A stretch of 64,000 bases of DNA from CBDFLS01 sp965249185 (GTDB lineage: Bacteria; Chloroflexota; Dehalococcoidia; Lucifugimonadales; Australimonadaceae): contig CBDFLS010000001.1 of NCBI GenBank assembly GCA_965249185.1, positions 62,001 through 126,000 of the forward strand, in the 5' to 3' direction. Positions 1-8,067 of the stretch are shown here, piece after piece. Position numbers and translations under genes: made by a program. Position 1 is the stretch's first letter, and each line of letters starts with the position of its first letter. The notes below the pieces were generated by a model. That model made no database searches. It worked only from the letters and a program-made list of their open reading frames with translations, and was not told the origin of the DNA.

Positions 1-582
1 AATAGAGATGAGGAGAGGCCGGTCCGGTGGTCTACGGTGGCCGAGTGGACGGGACGTACTGTCCATCCGTTGATGCAGTTCGAACGTATCGCAGGTCTGA
101 GTGAGGACTCTCACGACATGTACAAAGACCCGCTGTGGGGTTCCCTACCACAGCATCGCTCGATCCCGGAACGGGAGTGCCGTACCCTGGTCGAGGTGCT
201 CAGGGGTTTTACCGCGACCCCTGACAGTTGCTACTTTTGCCTTTGGGAAGGATATGGAAACATCGACACTCGCCTCTACAAGGCTAGTTCTCGGGTGAGA
301 GCTCCGGGGCGGGACTACCTGCTATTCCGCGGGCCTATTGATGCCATCATGGCATTCATTACAAGGGATGGGCCTTTCTGGGGGCATTCGCCGAGCATCT
401 GGTGGCCGGAGGACAGGGCGTGGTGTGTAGCAAGGGACATCGACCTGTTCGACACCTATGTTGGTGGGAGCCGAGAGTGCATCGAGGCGGTCCTAAGCAA
501 CCCGGACCTGGAGGCGTTACTTACAACTTTAGACGCTCGACTTGATGTAGGTGGGGACACCATCAATGCCCGAGACCTGTGA
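1..582 (+). CDS. Hypothetical protein, 5' end outside the window
   Basis: The reading frame is open to the first base of the window, so the gene probably begins upstream. A GTG at 37 is the first in-window start, but it has no convincing ribosome binding site. The C-terminal part has a run of aromatic residues (SIWWPEDRAWC) followed by DIDLFDTYVGGS and a Cys-Ile pair. From memory this resembles an uncharacterised soluble protein family common in Actinobacteria, with a WWP.DRAWC...EID..TYVGGS pattern. No signal peptide or membrane segment is visible. No function is assigned. The base composition is lower in GC than the core of the window, and the IS-rich surroundings fit an accessory region. 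Confidence 0.6.
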   Translation, partial: NRDEERPVRWSTVAEWTGRTVHPLMQFERIAGLSEDSHDMYKDPLWGSLPQHRSIPERECRTLVEVLRGFTATPDSCYFCLWEGYGNIDTRLYKASSRVRAPGRDYLLFRGPIDAIMAFITRDGPFWGHSPSIWWPEDRAWCVARDIDLFDTYVGGSRECIEAVLSNPDLEALLTTLDARLDVGGDTINARDL

Positions 583-693
583 GGGAAAGGACATGATGGA
601 GCTGGAGATTAGGCCATACACGGAATCAGACGACGCGGTAGCAGCAGACCTATGGCGACCCTGCTCTGATGTTGCCCTTATGAGGGAGACTTC

Positions 694-1461
694 GTGACAT
701 TGGCTCTCCCCAAAGGCCACCCCGTGGTGACGGCTGGACTGGCCGCTATCACAGGCACGGGTGCCGCATTGGGCTTCACGGAGCTTGGTAGCTCCACGAG
801 CACCTGGCTTCTCATCCTTGCCACGGCAATCCCGCTAGCAGTGTCGTCCCCCTTCGTTGCAGGTTGGCTATCGCCAGAGCTAAAGCATGCCTGGTTCTTC
901 CCGGTCGGTGTACTGGTCGGCCTGTCCATCGCGACGGCCATCTATGGGAACCTCTCTCTAGATTCCCACCCCGTCGCGTTCGTCTTCGCCCTCACAGTCT
1001 TCTATGGCGGAGCGGCATCCTTGGCATTCTGTGTGGGCTGGATAGCGAGGCAGTACCTCCGCCGGTTACGAGGACACAGGTTACCCGTGAGCCACCTTGC
1101 CGTTGCGTCGTTGGTTGCTGCTTGCTGCTCGGTGGCCCTCAGTGCGCTCTTCATCGCGGTATCGCTTCCTTCATTGACTTCAACGCGAGCCCCGTACTGG
1201 TCAGCCGTCCTGGCGCCGATTGGATTGATAGGGGTCGCTGCGGGGTCTGCGATCATCTGGAGCGACGGTAACAGGGGGCGTTGGGGTTTTCTGGGGCTGG
1301 GACTGTCCTTGCTGTACCTGGGGGCATCCCTTGCTCCGCCGGTATTCCTGACAACTGCGCACTGGTATGGGCCTGTCGCGCTGGTCCTTGTAGGGCTTGC
1401 GGTATGGAACGTTCTCAGATGGAGGCAAGGCGACGAAAGAGCAGCGTTGGGTGATTCGTAG
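694..1461 (+). CDS. Hypothetical multi-pass membrane protein
   Basis: This 255-residue protein starts at a GTG preceded by GAGGGAG about 4 bases away, a good ribosome binding site. About seven hydrophobic stretches can be seen, near residues 10-30, 35-55, 65-85, 92-115, 130-155, 165-190 and 195-235, separated by short polar loops. The tail is charged (WRQGDERAALGDS). No catalytic motif, transporter signature or known domain is recognisable. It lies in the accessory left end, downstream of the partial hypothetical gene. A role in the inner membrane is all that can be inferred. Confidence 0.6.
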   Translation: MTLALPKGHPVVTAGLAAITGTGAALGFTELGSSTSTWLLILATAIPLAVSSPFVAGWLSPELKHAWFFPVGVLVGLSIATAIYGNLSLDSHPVAFVFALTVFYGGAASLAFCVGWIARQYLRRLRGHRLPVSHLAVASLVAACCSVALSALFIAVSLPSLTSTRAPYWSAVLAPIGLIGVAAGSAIIWSDGNRGRWGFLGLGLSLLYLGASLAPPVFLTTAHWYGPVALVLVGLAVWNVLRWRQGDERAALGDS

Positions 1462-1908
1462 TCGATGACAGTATTACTGTGGCTTCTCTCAATGATCCCG
1501 CCTGCCGCGTCCTGATCGCAGGAATCCGGGTGGCCAGGTGGAAGTACGGTGGTGTGCGTCACGTGTTCGGCGAGGCAGCGGATCCCGTCAAGCCGGAAGG
1601 ACCGATATGTATGCTCTGTTCCCCAGGAAGGTTGCCAGCTAAGTCCGGTCATCACGTGAGCCGACACCACCAGATCACTTCCGTGAGGGAACGCTTTATT
1701 GATTTGAAGCGTACTATCAAGTATGGGCTCAAGCGAACAATCCAGGACCGTTGGCATCGCGCGGGCTTCTTTGCTATCGGGGAACTTTTGCTTGAGCCGA
1801 TACGTCCTATTCAATGTAAGACCACTCCCACGCAATGGGTGAGCGGTGCGTCAGGGCAGAGGACCTTCCTGCTGCGACTCAATTTTCTCAGAGGAATAGG
1901 ATGCTTAT
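1462..1908. other. Intergenic stretch, no gene seen
   Basis: About 450 bases between the membrane-protein gene and IS copy 1. Open frames exist on both strands, but their translations lack recognisable domains and look like random polypeptide. No RNA gene or clear hairpin terminator was found. The stretch may be remnant sequence left by IS-related rearrangement. Confidence 0.4.
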
Positions 1909-2753
1909 GGGTAAAGTCCCGTTTTAGCCACCGGATTAGCTTTGAAGCAGCTTGAACAATGTCTTAACCTGTTCTGGTCCCAACAGACGCCGATGATTAT
2001 AGCGCCAGACATACCCAGCAAGATAGAGGGGCAGCCGTTCTCGGCGGACTCCCCCTTTGGCTGCCAGACGCCGCTTGAGATAACCCCAGAAGCCCTCCAA
2101 GCCGTTGACGTGGCTCCCTTGCCGATCGCTGAACGCCTGGCTGTGGTCCACAAGCCGGTGGACGTAGCCCCCCGCTGCGACGCCCGTGTAGCTGGTAAAG
2201 GTGTCCGAGCAGACGATGGAGCCACGTTGCACGCGTTGGTGCAGGAGCGGCAGCAGCGTCTTGGCTTCCACGTTAGGTACCACTTGCGCCCACACCAGGC
2301 CACCTCGACACAGGATCCCAAAGACAGCTTGCTTAGTGGTTCCACGGCCCCGCTTCGTGCCCTGAACACGCTTTGCCAGGCGCCTGTTGCGCCAGGAACC
2401 TCCCAGGTAGGTCTCGTCGACCTCCACCACGCCGGAGAAGACATGGGGAACGTCCCGGACCATGGCCTGGCGCACCACGATCAGGGCTCGCAGGACTCGC
2501 TTTCGCTCCAGGCGGGCCTCCTGGGCAATCACCTCGGCACTCTGCCCCAAGACGAACCAGCGCAACAGTCGCCGCTACTCCCCTGGCGACAACCGAAGCG
2601 GCAGCGCCCTGGGCACCCACTCGTAGTGGCAGGCTGCACAACGACTCTTACCTCGCCGAATGCTCCAGCTCTTGGCGTGTTGACATCGAGGGCACCCAAT
2701 CTTCCGTCCCATACCACCATTCTCTCACAGGTGGCTGTTTTGGGACTATACCC
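1909..2753 (-). mobile_element. IS1595-family insertion sequence, copy 1 (defective)
   Basis: This is an 845-bp element nearly identical to the three other copies in the window. Its ends are imperfect inverted repeats: GGGTATAGTCCC on the transposase-start side and GGGTAAAGTCCC on the other, followed by a shared GCCACC a few bases inward. The 8 bases outside each end (ATGCTTAT and TTCCGGAT) do not match, so no target duplication remains. Its transposase carries a nonsense codon. It lies inverted relative to copy 2, 1.25 kb away, and cuts into the fragment that begins at 2755. Confidence 0.9.
1936..2712 (-). pseudogene. IS1595-family (ISXO2-like) transposase, nonsense-mutated
   Basis: The intact sister copies encode a 258-residue transposase with an N-terminal zinc ribbon (Cys7, Cys10, Cys25, Cys28) and a DDE domain (Asp99 in VDETYLGG, Asp170 in SDTFTSY, and an Asn203/Glu206 cluster). 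In this copy the codon for Trp46 reads TAG instead of TGG (GAG TAG CGG), so translation from the normal start would give only 45 residues. The rest of the frame is intact. It also has Gly for Glu in the segment that reads LAEYVWRYN in the other copies. The element could move only with transposase made by another copy. Confidence 0.85.
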
Positions 2754-2754
2754 T

Positions 2755-2940
2755 TCCGGATTAGAGGACGGCGAGGTAACCCTGTTCGAGGCGGACACGA
2801 ACCCTGGGGCCAGGATCGGCGAGGACCTGCTGGACATTCGAGGCAAGGTCACGTCCATCGACGTCCTCAGCACCAAGAACTCGATTAAGGTGCTCGGCAC
2901 GAAAGTGGAAAATGGGAAGATGTGGTCCTCGGCAAGATAG
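2755..2940 (+). pseudogene. 3' fragment of a gene cut by IS copy 1
   Basis: Directly after the IS end an open frame runs for 61 codons with strongly GC-biased third positions, as in real genes here. It encodes a segment containing GKVTSIDVLSTKNSIKVLG and then a stop. It has no start of its own and the 5' part is missing, which fits truncation by the insertion. The family is not recognised. The end overlaps the start of the next frame by 19 bases, so the two could also be halves of one frameshifted gene. Confidence 0.45.
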
Positions 2941-3911
2941 AGGAAGAACGCGCCATCGAACGTTTCGTCGAAATGGTGTTGGATTCGCCCGTGGACCAGG
3001 GGCGTCGCGACCGTGAGGGGCCGCGCTATTTTCTCTACTTTAGGCTCGCCGATGGCACGTCCGTGGTGCGGGCCTTCTGGTTGGAGTCGGGAGAGCTCTC
3101 GCGGGGCATCATGACGGACGCTGTCGTCACCCTGTCCGTATGGAGCGCACTGGGGGAGGAGCACCGGCCCGCGGCCAGTGAGCAGGGGCCGCGAATCTCG
3201 GAACGATTGGCCGCTCGGCTTGGGTTGGCCTATCTGAGCTTCGCCGTCCCCGAACTCAATGTCACTGGCAAACCCCACTCGCCGGTTGTTCGTCTTATGG
3301 GGAGAGGCGAGTTCCAGGCGATGAGAGGGTCAACACCGACAACGGACTCGGACCCATTGGTATGGGTCGTCGAAGCTCAGGGTTCCTGGCGAACCGGCGG
3401 CATCGTGCCCGAGGAAAAGCGGCAGGACTTCTCGGTGGGTCTGGTAGCCTTCGATGCCGACACAGGCCGACGATACGGCGGCTCCCACGGGAACACCTCG
3501 CTGCTGGGAACGCCCGGTGGCTCTCAACCTTCAACACCACCACCCCCAAAACCTACGCCATCTCCCCCGCCGAACATACCAGAGCCTCGTTCATCCCAGG
3601 ACACTGTGACCAGCGAAGAGCGGGAGGAGGTCAAAGCACGGCGTGGACCACCACCATGGGGACCGCATACTGCGGGGTCCGTGATCCAAATCGCGGGCCA
3701 ACATTTGCAGCTGCCATCAGACGTCTACGTAGAAGCGATAGTCTCGGAAATACTGTGCATTGCAGGTGAACCCTGCCCTGTGGCGCCCTTGTATGTCCTC
3801 CGCCGAGGGGATTCTCTCGCGAGCATCGAGAAGCGAACGGGACGATTCGCGCCTGGGACGCCCGTCTCCACTATGGAAACGTTCGACTTCATTGAGAAGG
3901 CTTTGCGATGA
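2922..3911 (+). CDS. Hypothetical protein with proline-rich linker
   Basis: This 329-residue frame lies between the two inverted IS copies. Residues 1-195 look globular. Residues about 200-225 are a proline-rich spacer (PSTPPPPKPTPSPPP), followed by a charged stretch and a C-terminal domain of about 100 residues ending in a YVLRRGDSLASIEKR region. There is no signal peptide or membrane segment. The proposed GTG start overlaps the preceding fragment, so the true N-terminus may be missing or joined to it by a frameshift. No family was recognised. Its position inside an IS-bracketed segment suggests cargo or leftover sequence. Confidence 0.45.
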   Translation: MVLGKIEEERAIERFVEMVLDSPVDQGRRDREGPRYFLYFRLADGTSVVRAFWLESGELSRGIMTDAVVTLSVWSALGEEHRPAASEQGPRISERLAARLGLAYLSFAVPELNVTGKPHSPVVRLMGRGEFQAMRGSTPTTDSDPLVWVVEAQGSWRTGGIVPEEKRQDFSVGLVAFDADTGRRYGGSHGNTSLLGTPGGSQPSTPPPPKPTPSPPPNIPEPRSSQDTVTSEEREEVKARRGPPPWGPHTAGSVIQIAGQHLQLPSDVYVEAIVSEILCIAGEPCPVAPLYVLRRGDSLASIEKRTGRFAPGTPVSTMETFDFIEKALR

Positions 3912-4008
3912 ATCAGACCATGCCATCGTGAGAGGCCCTAGAGTGCGACCACTAGCCGGAAAGTTCGCAATTCAGTACACGTAGGCCCACCATTAGCTAA
4001 ATACTAAA

Positions 4009-4853
4009 GGGTATAGTCCCAAAACAGCCACCTGTGAGAGAATGGTGGCATGGGACGGAAGATTGGGTGCCCTCGATGTCAACACGCCAAGAGCTGGAGC
4101 ATTCGGCGAGGTAAGAGTCGTTGTGCAGCCTGCCACTACGAGTGGGTGCCCAGGGCGCTGCCGCTTCGGTTGTCGCCAGGGGAGTGGCGGCGACTGTTGC
4201 GCTGGTTCGTCTTGGGGCAGAGTGCCGAGGTGATTGCCCAGGAGGCCCGCCTGGAGCGAAAGCGAGTCCTGCGCGCCCTGATCGTGGTGCGCCAGGCCAT
4301 GGTCCGGGACGTTCCCCATGTCTTCTCCGGCGTGGTGGAGGTCGACGAGACCTACCTGGGAGGTTCCTGGCGCAACAGGCGCCTGGCAAAGCGTGTTCAG
4401 GGCACGAAGCGGGGCCGTGGAACCACTAAGCAAGCTGTCTTTGGGATCCTGTGTCGAGGTGGCCTGGTGTGGGCGCAAGTGGTACCTAACGTGGAAGCCA
4501 AGACGCTGCTGCCGCTCCTGCACCAACGCGTGCAACGTGGCTCCATCGTCTGCTCGGACACCTTTACCAGCTACACGGGCGTCGCAGCGGGGGGCTACGT
4601 CCACCGGCTTGTGGACCACAGCCAGGCGTTCAGCGATCGGCAAGGGAGCCACGTCAACGGCTTGGAGGGCTTCTGGGGTTATCTCAAGCGGCGTCTGGCA
4701 GCCAAAGGGGGAGTCCGCCGAGAACGGCTGCCCCTCTATCTTGCTGAGTATGTCTGGCGCTATAATCATCGGCGTCTGTTGGGACCAGAACAGGTTAAGA
4801 CATTGTTCAAGCTGCTTCAAAGCTAATCCGGTGGCTAAAACGGGACTTTACCC
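4009..4853 (+). mobile_element. IS1595-family insertion sequence, copy 2
   Basis: An 845-bp element with the same ends as the other copies and an intact transposase. The flanking octamers (ATACTAAA on the left, ATATAAAA on the right) agree at only 6 of 8 positions, so this is either a decayed target duplication or the product of a rearrangement. The right flank enters directly into the tail of a DsbA-like gene with no 5' part, so sequence has been lost or moved. Copy 1 lies in inverted orientation 1.25 kb to the left. Confidence 0.9.
4050..4826 (+). CDS. IS1595-family (ISXO2-like) transposase
   Basis: This 258-residue DDE transposase catalyses cut-and-paste or copy transposition of its own element. 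Residues 7-28 form a zinc ribbon (CPRC ... CAAC) that probably binds the element ends. Residues 95-215 are the catalytic domain, with Asp99 in VDETYLGG, Asp170 in SDTFTSYTG and the HVNGLEGFWGYLKRR segment supplying the third residue. The ATG lies 41 bases inside the left end and the stop 27 bases from the right end, as expected for a one-gene IS. The frame is undamaged, so this copy could still be active. Confidence 0.93.
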   Translation: MGRKIGCPRCQHAKSWSIRRGKSRCAACHYEWVPRALPLRLSPGEWRRLLRWFVLGQSAEVIAQEARLERKRVLRALIVVRQAMVRDVPHVFSGVVEVDETYLGGSWRNRRLAKRVQGTKRGRGTTKQAVFGILCRGGLVWAQVVPNVEAKTLLPLLHQRVQRGSIVCSDTFTSYTGVAAGGYVHRLVDHSQAFSDRQGSHVNGLEGFWGYLKRRLAAKGGVRRERLPLYLAEYVWRYNHRRLLGPEQVKTLFKLLQS

Positions 4854-4855
4854 AT

Positions 4856-4969
4856 ATAAAATTCACCGGCGCTCAGCCGATGGAGGTTTTCCGGAAGGTG
4901 GCGGAACACGCGCAACAGATGCTGGAGGCTGATCCGCAGTCGTTCATCCGCAAGCGCCGGACCCTCTAA
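4856..4969 (+). pseudogene. C-terminal fragment of a DsbA-family protein
   Basis: Immediately right of IS copy 2 the + strand encodes about 37 residues containing FTGAQPMEVFRKVAEHA and then a TAA. The GAQP..VF...L/V pattern is typical of the extreme C-terminus of DsbA/FrnE-like thioredoxin-fold oxidoreductases. The rest of the gene is absent on the other side of the IS, so this is a remnant of a gene destroyed by the insertion and a later deletion or rearrangement. The family call rests on this short motif only. Confidence 0.5.
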
Positions 4970-4987
4970 AAACTAAGCGGGTGACCA

Positions 4988-5013
4988 GCTTTGGAGCGAA
5001 CTCGCTTCAAAGC
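4988..5013. terminator. Hairpin between converging ends
   Basis: GCTTTGGAGCG pairs with CGCTTCAAAGC around the four-base loop AACT. This is an 11-bp stem with one G-T wobble. It lies between the rightward gene remnant and the leftward hydratase gene, where a shared terminator is expected. There is no strong T-run on either side, so intrinsic termination would be weak. Confidence 0.45.
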
Positions 5014-5073
5014 CAAGTGATGAGGGCATCAAGCACCCGCTTCGTATGCAGGGCGCGGCGGCGTCTCGCGGCC

Positions 5074-5862
5074 CTAGACGAACCGTAGGGAGACGCTGCC
5101 GATGGTGGTGAAGGTGGCGCGGACGGTGTCGCCGGCCTGCACGCTGGCGGCGCCGGTGAGGGCGCCGGGCATGATGATGTCGCCGGCGTTCATGGTGATG
5201 CCGTATTCGTGGAGCTTGTTGGTGACCCAGGCCACGGCCTCAGCCGGGTGGCCCAGCACCGCTTCGCCCCTGGCGCGGCCCACCTCTTTGCCGTTCTTCT
5301 CGAGCACCACCTCCTCCGCGACCAGGTCTACGCCCTGGAGGCGCAGGCGGTTGGTCCCCACCACGACTCCCGCCGATGAGGCGTTGTCCGCGATGGTGTC
5401 CGGCAGCTTGATCTTCCAGTCCTTGATTCGGCTGTCGATGAGCTCCAGGGCGGGGAACACGTAGTCGGTGGCCTCCAGCACCTGCTCCATGGTCACGTTG
5501 GGCCCCTTGAGGCCCGATTTGAGCTTGAAGGCGATCTCGGGCTCGACGCGCGGCTGCAGGAGCCGGCTGGTGGGCTGCTCGGCGCCGTCCTCGATGAGCA
5601 TGTCGTCCAGGATCAGCCCGTAGTCCGGCTCGTTCACGCCGAGCATCTGCTGCATGGCCGCGCTGGTAAGCCCCACCTTCTTGCCCACCACCTTCCGTCC
5701 GGCGGCGAGCCGGTGCTCCAGCACGGCAAGCTGCACCCGGTAGGCGTCCTCCACCGTGATCCCCTCATCGGTCTCGGTGAGGGGGGCGATGGGCACCCGG
5801 GTGGATGCCGCGGTGATGAGCTGCTGGGCCAGCTCTTCGACTCGCTCTTTCGTCAGACTCAT
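5074..5862 (-). CDS. 2-keto-4-pentenoate hydratase family protein (MhpD/DmpE-like)
   Basis: The 262-residue product has the usual length for this family, which adds water to 2-hydroxypenta-2,4-dienoate or related dienoic acids in the meta-cleavage pathway for catechols and homoprotocatechuate. Visible landmarks are KKVGLTS near residue 60, the metal-site segment EPEIAF near 108, ELIDSRIKDW near 140 and the DNASSAG segment near 158. The exact substrate (pentenoate or hept-3-ene-dioate) cannot be read from the sequence. An alcohol dehydrogenase is divergent from it. LigB-like dioxygenases elsewhere in the window could supply ring-cleavage products upstream of this step. Confidence 0.88.
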   Translation of the reverse strand: MSLTKERVEELAQQLITAASTRVPIAPLTETDEGITVEDAYRVQLAVLEHRLAAGRKVVGKKVGLTSAAMQQMLGVNEPDYGLILDDMLIEDGAEQPTSRLLQPRVEPEIAFKLKSGLKGPNVTMEQVLEATDYVFPALELIDSRIKDWKIKLPDTIADNASSAGVVVGTNRLRLQGVDLVAEEVVLEKNGKEVGRARGEAVLGHPAEAVAWVTNKLHEYGITMNAGDIIMPGALTGAASVQAGDTVRATFTTIGSVSLRFV

Positions 5863-5997
5863 GGGACCTCCTGTGGCGCTGAGGAGTTTCGATTATCGGC
5901 TTTGACGCTAGGCGAGTCAATCGTCGTGGCCGGGGTTCGAAGTGTATACTTCTGGATGCTTCGCCGTACGCGTGTGAGGAGTCGAAAGGAGGGCGCC

Positions 5998-7122
5998 GTG
6001 GCAGAGACTGGGAGGCTCGCCGTCTTCAAGGGCCCGGGGCAGAAATTCGAGCTGCGCGAGTACCCGCTCCCCGAGCTGGAGCCCGGAGCGGTCCTGATCA
6101 GGGTAACGGCCGCCAACATCTGCGGCTCCGACCTGCACGTCTGGCGGGGCGATATGGAACCGTACCGCTATAGCTCGGACGGCAGCGCGATGGGACACGA
6201 AATGATGGGCCGGGTCCATCGCCTGGGCAAGGGGGTTGGCACCGACTCCTTGGGCGAGCCCCTTCGAGAGGGAGACCGGGTGGCCTACTCTTATTTCTAT
6301 CCGTGCCGCCGATGCCGCGTCTGCTCCACGGGTGACCTGTACGCCTGCCCCCACATCTGGGACGTAACCCCCGTGCTGGGCGAGCTCCCCTATTTCACCG
6401 GCGCCTTCGCCGACTACTACTACCTTCGCCCCGACCACTGGGTCTTCAAGGTGCCCGACGAGCTTCCCGACGAGCTGGTGGGGCCGGTGAACTGCGCCTA
6501 CAGCGAGGTGACGTTCGGGCTGGAGAAGGCGGACGTCAAGTTCGGCGAGATGGTCGTCATCCAGGGGGCCGGCGGCCTGGGGCTCTTTGCGACCGCCGTT
6601 GCCAAGGAGCGAGGCGCCGCCCAGGTCATTACCATCGACGGTCTGGCGCCGCGGCTGGAGCTGGCGAAGCGCATGGGAGCCGACCAGACCATCGACCTGA
6701 ACGAGTACCCAACCGCCGAGGCGCGGGTGGAGCGCGTGAAGGAGCTGACCGGCGGCCTCGGCGCCGATGTGGTGATGGGCCTGGTGGGCTTCGGCCCCGC
6801 CTTTATCGAGGGGGTCCGGATGGTGAGGCCGGCGGGCCGTTACGTGGAGATCGGCGCCATCAGCCAGAAGGAAACGGTGTCGCTGAGCCCGGCGCAGCTC
6901 GTCTACAATCGGGTCAATATCCTTGGCATCGGCCTCTACGACCCGTGGACCATCCCCAAGGTGCTGGAGTTCATCGCGCGCACCAGGGACCGGTACCCGT
7001 ACCACGAGATCGTCTCAAACCGCTACGCGCTGGAGGAGATAGACCGGGCGTTCCAGGAGTCGGAGTGGCGCCGGGACTCGGGCGCCCAGACCGCCGTGAC
7101 CCGGGCGCTTATCGCTCCGTAA
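5998..7122 (+). CDS. Zinc-dependent alcohol dehydrogenase family protein
   Basis: A 374-residue medium-chain dehydrogenase. The start is the GTG preceded by AAGGAGG; a longer open frame upstream overlaps the divergent hydratase gene and is unlikely. Catalytic zinc ligands are Cys42 in NICGSDLH and His67-Glu68 in GHEMMG. The structural zinc lobe has Cys103, Cys106, Cys109 and Cys117. The NAD(P)-binding Rossmann loop is GAGGLG at 190-195. The family oxidises alcohols or sugars to carbonyls, or the reverse. The specific substrate is unknown. A shared regulatory region with the hydratase gene is possible because the two starts are only about 135 bases apart. Confidence 0.9.
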   Translation: MAETGRLAVFKGPGQKFELREYPLPELEPGAVLIRVTAANICGSDLHVWRGDMEPYRYSSDGSAMGHEMMGRVHRLGKGVGTDSLGEPLREGDRVAYSYFYPCRRCRVCSTGDLYACPHIWDVTPVLGELPYFTGAFADYYYLRPDHWVFKVPDELPDELVGPVNCAYSEVTFGLEKADVKFGEMVVIQGAGGLGLFATAVAKERGAAQVITIDGLAPRLELAKRMGADQTIDLNEYPTAEARVERVKELTGGLGADVVMGLVGFGPAFIEGVRMVRPAGRYVEIGAISQKETVSLSPAQLVYNRVNILGIGLYDPWTIPKVLEFIARTRDRYPYHEIVSNRYALEEIDRAFQESEWRRDSGAQTAVTRALIAP

Positions 7123-7229
7123 CCCCATAGAATCCGTGTGGGTGGCAATGACGCTCGGCGAAGCTGGAACAGGGAAGGCTGGCGCGTTGCCCAGGGGAGG
7201 ATAGCGCCCATGCCGCCGCTGGAGAAGCG

Positions 7230-8030
7230 CTACCCGGCCGCTTCGGACAAGGCGGTGTACTGCTCGGGCGTGAGCCGCCAGCCGGACGCGCCGTAGTTCT
7301 CCTGCACCCGGTGGACTCTGTTGGTTGCCGGTATGGTGATAACCCACGGGTGGTGGACGCACCAGCGGAGCAGCACCTGAGCGCGGGTCTTACCCGTCGC
7401 GGCGCAGACCTGGTCTAGCGTCTGTGTCAGCCGGGGCCGGGCGCGCAGTTCCGCCTCCAGCCGGCCCTGGGCCAGCGGGCTGTAGGCGACGACCGTCACC
7501 TGGTTCGCCTCGCAGTAGGGCAGCAGCTCCCCTTCGATCTCACGGCTGAAGATGCTGTAGAGCACCTGGTTGGAGACGATGGGGTGCGGGTGGAAGGCCT
7601 GCTGGGCCTCCCGCAACTCCCGCACCGAGAAATTGCTGACCCCCACGTGCCGCACCTTCCCCGCAGACAGCAGCTCCTCCATGGCCCCCATCGTCTCATC
7701 GATGGGAACGCTGGGGTTGGGGGCGTGGAGCTGGTAGAGGTCCATGTAGTCGGTCCCCAGCAACTTCAGGCTGCCCTCGGCGGCGGCCAGCACGTCGTCG
7801 TGCTGAAGGTGGGACGACGAGACCTTGGTGGCGATGAAGTAGGCGTCGCGGTTGCCGCCGACCGCCTTGCCCACGAGCCCCTCGGTCCGGTAGTTCTCGG
7901 CTGTGTCGATGTGGGGTCCGCCGAGCTCCAGCGCCTTGTGGACCACCTGGGGGTCGCCGCGGTACTGCCAGGTGCCCAGGCCGATCTCAGGCACCATGAC
8001 GCCGGTGCCGCCCAGGGGCTTCAGTTCCAT
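7230..8030 (-). CDS. Aldo/keto reductase
   Basis: A 266-residue NAD(P)H-dependent reductase of the TIM-barrel AKR superfamily. The start is the ATG preceded by GGAGGA about 5 bases away; the open frame continues upstream but that part looks non-coding. AKR landmarks are GLGTWQY near residue 18, the catalytic DTAENY segment near 48, KVSSSH near 76, the QLHAPNP stretch and GVSNFS near 132. It lies 37 bases after isocitrate lyase and is probably the last gene of the aceB-aceA operon. A role in reducing aldehydes made by the same catabolic route is an inference. Confidence 0.9.
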   Translation of the reverse strand: MELKPLGGTGVMVPEIGLGTWQYRGDPQVVHKALELGGPHIDTAENYRTEGLVGKAVGGNRDAYFIATKVSSSHLQHDDVLAAAEGSLKLLGTDYMDLYQLHAPNPSVPIDETMGAMEELLSAGKVRHVGVSNFSVRELREAQQAFHPHPIVSNQVLYSIFSREIEGELLPYCEANQVTVVAYSPLAQGRLEAELRARPRLTQTLDQVCAATGKTRAQVLLRWCVHHPWVITIPATNRVHRVQENYGASGWRLTPEQYTALSEAAG

Positions 8031-8067
8031 GGAGTCCTCCTCAGCGCGCCGGCTGCCGTGCGGTGGC

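Noticed and set aside
1002..1835. 277-codon minus-strand frame over the membrane-protein gene and the following gap
   Set aside because: The sense strand of its right half is a plausible membrane protein with a good binding site. The translation of this frame looks random.
1942..2940. Long open frame on the strand opposite the IS transposase (about 275 codons, in all four IS copies)
   Set aside because: It is a mirror of the transposase codons, has no ribosome binding site or known domain, and occurs only because the transposase is GC-rich.
1909..4853. Composite transposon made of IS copies 1 and 2
   Set aside because: The outer flanks show no target duplication and copy 1 has a nonsense-mutated transposase, so transposition as one unit is not supported.
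5713..5997. Longer N-terminus for the alcohol dehydrogenase
   Set aside because: The extra 95 codons overlap the divergent hydratase gene. The GTG at 5998 has a strong AAGGAGG and fits the family start.
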